DNA of 64,000 nucleotides, taken from Mesobacillus foraminis. Its GTDB lineage: Bacteria; Bacillota; Bacilli; Bacillales; Cytobacillaceae. The notes beneath the pieces were generated by a model. The model made no database searches, had not been told where the DNA came from, and saw only the letters and a list, made by a program, of their open reading frames with translations. The stretch covers positions 115,525-179,524 of the forward strand of contig NZ_SLVV01000013.1 in NCBI RefSeq assembly GCF_004340465.1, given 5' to 3'. Positions 61,380-64,000 of this stretch are shown piece by piece (the stretch's first letter is position 1; each line of letters opens with the position of its first letter). The translations under genes and the position numbers were made by a program.

Positions 61380-61409
61380 GGGTTAATCCAGAGGGATTAA
61401 CCCTTTTTT
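61380..61409 (+). terminator. Terminator of the Spo0E-like gene
   Basis: Perfect ten-base stem GGGTTAATCC/GGATTAACCC (61380-61389 with 61394-61403) and six T. Confidence 0.85.
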
Positions 61410-61517
61410 GGTAAATTGAATATTGAACTTAAAGGGGCAGTCCTGTAAAGAGATATGGAGTAATTAAGTAACTTCTAACCTGGCTTGGATAATCTATTAA
61501 GTGCTTTGACAATAACA

Positions 61518-61556
61518 GTAAAAAAGACCAGCATTAAAGCTGATCTTTTTTACTGT
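61518..61556 (-). terminator. Terminator of the tRNA array
   Basis: Eight-base stem between 61525-61532 and 61539-61546 within A/T runs; on the minus-strand RNA the one imperfect pair is a U-G wobble and TTTTTT follows. It ends the tRNA transcript. Confidence 0.8.
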
Positions 61557-61667
61557 CGGCGTTATATCAAGGGCAACCGTAACAATATCATCTAAAAATA
61601 ATTATTGTTGAATATGGCAGGAGCGCGCCAAACTACTATTGTCGCAATACTATGTAAATTTTTAAGA

Positions 61668-61741
61668 CGCACCTTAGAGGATTCGAACCTCTGACCGTAC
61701 GCTTAGAAGGCGTATGCTCTATCCTGCTGAGCTAAAGGCGC
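61668..61741 (-). tRNA. tRNA-Arg (anticodon TCT)
   Basis: Cloverleaf GCGCCTT...AAGGTGC with CTTCTAA anticodon loop; no encoded CCA. Last gene of the array before the terminator. Confidence 0.92.
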
Positions 61742-61750
61742 ATTATAAAA

Positions 61751-61841
61751 TGGCGGAGAAGGAGGGATTTGAACCCTCGCGCCGGTTACCCGACCTACAA
61801 CCTTAGCAGGGGCGCCTCTTCAGCCTCTTGAGTACTTCCCC
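61751..61841 (-). tRNA. tRNA-Ser (anticodon GCT)
   Basis: Long variable arm, anticodon loop CTGCTAA, CCA encoded; one G-T pair in the acceptor stem. Confidence 0.93.
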
Positions 61842-61855
61842 TAAATAAAAAAAAA

Positions 61856-61930
61856 TGGCTCCGCAGGTAGGATTCGAACCTACGACCGTTCGGTTAACAG
61901 CCGAATGCTCTACCACTGAGCTACTGCGGA
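61856..61930 (-). tRNA. tRNA-Asn (anticodon GTT)
   Basis: Acceptor TCCGCAG/CTGCGGA, anticodon loop CTGTTAA, CCA encoded. Confidence 0.94.
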
Positions 61931-61945
61931 ACAATAATGATTATA

Positions 61946-62022
<77 letters not shown>

Positions 62023-62025
62023 CTA

Positions 62026-62099
62026 TGGAGCGGGTGATGGGAATCGAACCCACTACATCAGCTTGGAAGGCTGAGGTTTTACCAGTAAACTACACCCGC
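62026..62099 (-). tRNA. tRNA-Gly (anticodon TCC)
   Basis: Acceptor GCGGGTG/CACCCGC, anticodon loop CTTCCAA, CCA encoded; only three bases from the Ile gene. Confidence 0.94.
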
Positions 62100-62152
62100 G
62101 TAATTAAATATTATTTCTTCAATTAATCAATCTATACTGCAATTCGGAAAAA

Positions 62153-62227
62153 TGGCTGGGCTAGCTGGATTCGAACCAACGAATGACGGAGTCAAAGTCC
62201 GTTGCCTTACCGCTTGGCTATAGCCCA
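62153..62227 (-). tRNA. tRNA-Gln (anticodon TTG)
   Basis: Acceptor TGGGCTA/TAGCCCA, anticodon loop CTTTGAC, CCA encoded. Confidence 0.93.
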
Positions 62228-62237
62228 ATGATTTAAA

Positions 62238-62314
62238 TGGGGCGATTGATGGGAATCGAACCCACGAGTGCCAGAGCCACAATCTGGTGCGTTAACCACT
62301 TCGCCACAACCGCC
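62238..62314 (-). tRNA. tRNA-His (anticodon GTG)
   Basis: Carries the extra 5' G opposite the discriminator C that marks tRNA-His; anticodon loop TTGTGGC; CCA encoded. Confidence 0.93.
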
Positions 62315-62319
62315 ATACA

Positions 62320-62395
62320 TGGTGGAGGGGGACGGATTCGAACCGCCGACACAAGGATTTTCAGTCCTTTGCTCTACCGACTGAGCTACTGAGCC
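62320..62395 (-). tRNA. tRNA-Phe (anticodon GAA) with a mispaired acceptor stem
   Basis: D arm, anticodon arm (loop CTGAAAA) and T arm are normal and CCA is encoded. However, the 5' acceptor strand GGCTCAG faces CCCCTCC instead of CTGAGCC, so only three of seven pairs form. The 3' strand resembles that of the neighbouring tRNA-Val (ATCCTCC). As read, the product should not fold or be charged normally. Confidence 0.75.
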
Positions 62396-62436
62396 ACTGA
62401 ATATATCAACAGTAGTTTCCTACTGAAATAAAAATA

Positions 62437-62510
62437 CGGTCCGGACGGGACTCGAACCCGCGACCTCCTGCGTGACAGGCAGGCATTCTAACCAACTGAA
62501 CTACCGGACC
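62437..62510 (-). tRNA. tRNA-Asp (anticodon GTC)
   Basis: Acceptor GGTCCGG/CCGGACC, anticodon loop CTGTCAC, discriminator G; CCA is not encoded. Confidence 0.92.
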
Positions 62511-62513
62511 AGA

Positions 62514-62587
<74 letters not shown>

Positions 62588-62597
62588 ATAATATTTA

Positions 62598-62673
62598 TGG
62601 TGGAGGATGACGGGATCGAACCGCCGACCCTCTGCTTGTAAGGCAGATGCTCTCCCAGCTGAGCTAATCCTCC
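62598..62673 (-). tRNA. tRNA-Val (anticodon TAC), copy 2
   Basis: Acceptor GGAGGAT/ATCCTCC, loop CTTACAA, CCA encoded; identical to 63700-63775. Confidence 0.94.
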
Positions 62674-62677
62674 ATTA

Positions 62678-62752
62678 TGGTGACCCCTACGGGATTCGAA
62701 CCCGTGTTACCGCCGTGAAAGGGCGGTGTCTTAACCGCTTGACCAAGGGGCC
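62678..62752 (-). tRNA. tRNA-Glu (anticodon TTC), copy 2
   Basis: Acceptor GGCCCCT/AGGGGTC with a G-T pair, anticodon loop CTTTCAC, CCA encoded; identical to 63782-63856. Confidence 0.93.
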
Positions 62753-62764
62753 AAATATAAATAA

Positions 62765-62856
62765 TGGCGGAGAGCAAGGGATTCGAACCCTTGAGACAGC
62801 GGTAACCGTCTACACGATTTCCAATCGTGCTCCTTCGACCTCTCGGACAGCTCTCC
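62765..62856 (-). tRNA. tRNA-Ser (anticodon GGA)
   Basis: Long variable arm, loop TTGGAAA, acceptor GGAGAGC/GCTCTCC, CCA encoded. Confidence 0.93.
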
Positions 62857-62882
62857 ATATAACATGAACGTTATTTTTATTA

Positions 62883-62956
62883 TGGCGGCGGAGGGGATCG
62901 AACCCCCGACCTTACGGGTATGAACCGTACGCTCTAGCCAGCTGAGCTACACCGCC
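62883..62956 (-). tRNA. Elongator tRNA-Met (anticodon CAT)
   Basis: Acceptor GGCGGTG/CGCCGCC, loop TTCATAC, discriminator A; CCA is not encoded beyond the stem. tRNA-Ile2 cannot be fully excluded by eye but the body matches elongator Met. Confidence 0.88.
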
Positions 62957-62975
62957 AAATTATTTATTTTAGAAA

Positions 62976-63051
62976 TGGTGGAGCCTAGCGGGATCGAACC
63001 GCTGACCTCCTGCGTGCAAAGCAGGCGCTCTCCCAGCTGAGCTAAGGCCCC
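62976..63051 (-). tRNA. tRNA-Ala (anticodon TGC)
   Basis: Acceptor GGGGCCT/AGGCTCC with one G-T pair, loop TTTGCAC, CCA encoded. Confidence 0.93.
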
Positions 63052-63077
63052 AAAATAATATATCCGAGAATCTTGGA

Positions 63078-63154
63078 TGGTCGGGAAGACAGGATTCGAA
63101 CCTGCGACCCCTTGGTCCCAAACCAAGTGCTCTACCAAGCTGAGCTACTTCCCG
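63078..63154 (-). tRNA. tRNA-Pro (anticodon TGG)
   Basis: Acceptor CGGGAAG/CTTCCCG, loop TTTGGGA, CCA encoded. Confidence 0.94.
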
Positions 63155-63159
63155 TAATA

Positions 63160-63236
<77 letters not shown>

Positions 63237-63250
63237 ATTTTTTAAAAATT

Positions 63251-63339
63251 TGGTGCCGAGGACCGGAATCGAACCGGTACGGTAGTCACCTACCGCAGGA
63301 TTTTAAGTCCTGTGCGTCTGCCAGTTCCGCCACCCCGGC
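63251..63339 (-). tRNA. tRNA-Leu (anticodon TAA)
   Basis: Long variable arm, loop CTTAAAA, CCA encoded. Confidence 0.93.
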
Positions 63340-63349
63340 TGAAGTAGTA

Positions 63350-63424
63350 TGGAGCGGAAGACGGGATTCGAACCCGCGACCCCAACCTTGGCAAGGTTGT
63401 ATTCTACCACTGAACTACTTCCGC
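63350..63424 (-). tRNA. tRNA-Gly (anticodon GCC)
   Basis: Acceptor GCGGAAG/CTTCCGC, loop TTGCCAA, CCA encoded. Confidence 0.94.
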
Positions 63425-63432
63425 AAAATAAC

Positions 63433-63517
63433 TGGTGCGGGTGAAGGGAGTCGAACCCCCACGCCTTGCGGCGCCAGATCCTAAGTCTGGTGCGTCTGCC
63501 AATTCCGCCACACCCGC
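63433..63517 (-). tRNA. tRNA-Leu (anticodon TAG)
   Basis: Long variable arm, loop CTTAGGA, CCA encoded. Confidence 0.93.
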
Positions 63518-63528
63518 AATTTATAAGA

Positions 63529-63604
63529 TGGTGAGCCATGAAGGACTCGAACCTTCGACCCTCTGATTAAAAGTCAGATGCTCTACCGACTGAGCTAATG
63601 GCTC
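63529..63604 (-). tRNA. tRNA-Lys (anticodon TTT)
   Basis: Acceptor GAGCCAT/ATGGCTC, loop CTTTTAA, CCA encoded. Confidence 0.94.
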
Positions 63605-63616
63605 GGACCAAAAAAA

Positions 63617-63692
<76 letters not shown>

Positions 63693-63699
63693 TCATTTA

Positions 63700-63775
63700 T
63701 GGTGGAGGATGACGGGATCGAACCGCCGACCCTCTGCTTGTAAGGCAGATGCTCTCCCAGCTGAGCTAATCCTCC
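63700..63775 (-). tRNA. tRNA-Val (anticodon TAC), copy 1
   Basis: Identical in sequence to 62598-62673. Confidence 0.94.
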
Positions 63776-63781
63776 ATTTTT

Positions 63782-63856
63782 TGGTGACCCCTACGGGATT
63801 CGAACCCGTGTTACCGCCGTGAAAGGGCGGTGTCTTAACCGCTTGACCAAGGGGCC
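63782..63856 (-). tRNA. tRNA-Glu (anticodon TTC), copy 1
   Basis: Identical to 62678-62752; first tRNA after the 5S gene. Confidence 0.93.
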
Positions 63857-63875
63857 AACACTAAAAAAGGCAAAA

Positions 63876-63893
63876 TAAAAACCCCCATTGGGG
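63876..63893 (-). terminator. Small hairpin with T run between 5S rRNA and the tRNA array
   Basis: CCCC/GGGG (63883-63886 with 63890-63893) followed on the minus strand by TTTTTATTTT. Read-through or processing must occur if the array has no promoter of its own. Confidence 0.6.
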
Positions 63894-63897
63894 CTAG

Positions 63898-64000
<103 letters not shown>

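Overview
The window looks like chromosomal DNA of a spore-forming, low-GC Firmicute of the Bacillaceae (Bacillus, Peribacillus or Neobacillus type). The grounds are AGGAGG ribosome-binding sites with frequent TTG and GTG starts, a Spo0E-family phosphatase, a KinA/KinE-like PAS kinase, a GerA-type spore germination relic, and a 5S rRNA followed by a 24-gene tRNA array in an order that recalls the long tRNA arrays of Bacillus subtilis. No species is claimed.

Region by region. 1-10.6 kb is a mixed and partly decayed stretch: the 3' end of a zinc alcohol dehydrogenase, an NmrA-type reductase divergent from an Rrf2 repressor, a small ABM monooxygenase, a royal-jelly-type beta-propeller protein and a CNT nucleoside transporter, interspersed with relics (GerA, Mn-catalase, a frameshifted STAS sensor, a MEDS sensor with a nonsense codon, and a decayed copy of the tyrosine recombinase found intact at 57.5 kb). 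10.6-33.1 kb is a large carbohydrate regulon, all on the minus strand: ROK glucokinase, two Gfo/Idh/MocA dehydrogenases, five IolE-like TIM-barrel enzymes, an SDR, an ABM enzyme plus a relic ABM, a CsbX-type MFS permease, two zinc dehydrogenases, a ribose-type ABC transporter with three paralogous binding lipoproteins, and a LacI repressor plus a relic LacI. Every transcription unit here is headed by one or more copies of the palindrome TGTAATCGATTACA, so one LacI regulon is likely. The enzyme set resembles the oxidation, elimination, hydration and reduction route described for levoglucosan and other 3-keto sugars, feeding glucose to the ROK kinase.

33.2-36.8 kb holds the most unusual locus: a LytTR response regulator divergent from an 853-residue soluble hybrid histidine kinase (PAS-HisKA-HATPase-REC) whose C-terminal 337 residues are a complete sugar-binding-protein domain, clearly a paralogue of the three secreted binding proteins next door but without signal peptide or membrane segment. 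It looks like a cytoplasmic one-polypeptide sugar sensor-kinase that arose by fusion with a transporter gene. 37.4-41 kb carries a GH51 arabinofuranosidase, a GNAT gene coupled to a small protein, and an ArsR-like regulator.

41.5-53.7 kb is a complete carbon-phosphorus lyase locus (phnGHIJKML plus the phosphonate transporter phnDCEE), a GntR regulator, a hexapeptide acyltransferase and a PHP-domain phosphatase that probably stands in for PhnP. A PhoD phosphodiesterase/phosphatase follows, so the block serves phosphorus scavenging. 56-61.3 kb contains a lipid-free VCBS-like protein, an orphan tyrosine recombinase, a sporulation-type kinase, an XRE regulator and a Spo0E-like protein. 61.7-64 kb is the tRNA array and a 3' portion of a 5S rRNA gene, all on the minus strand.
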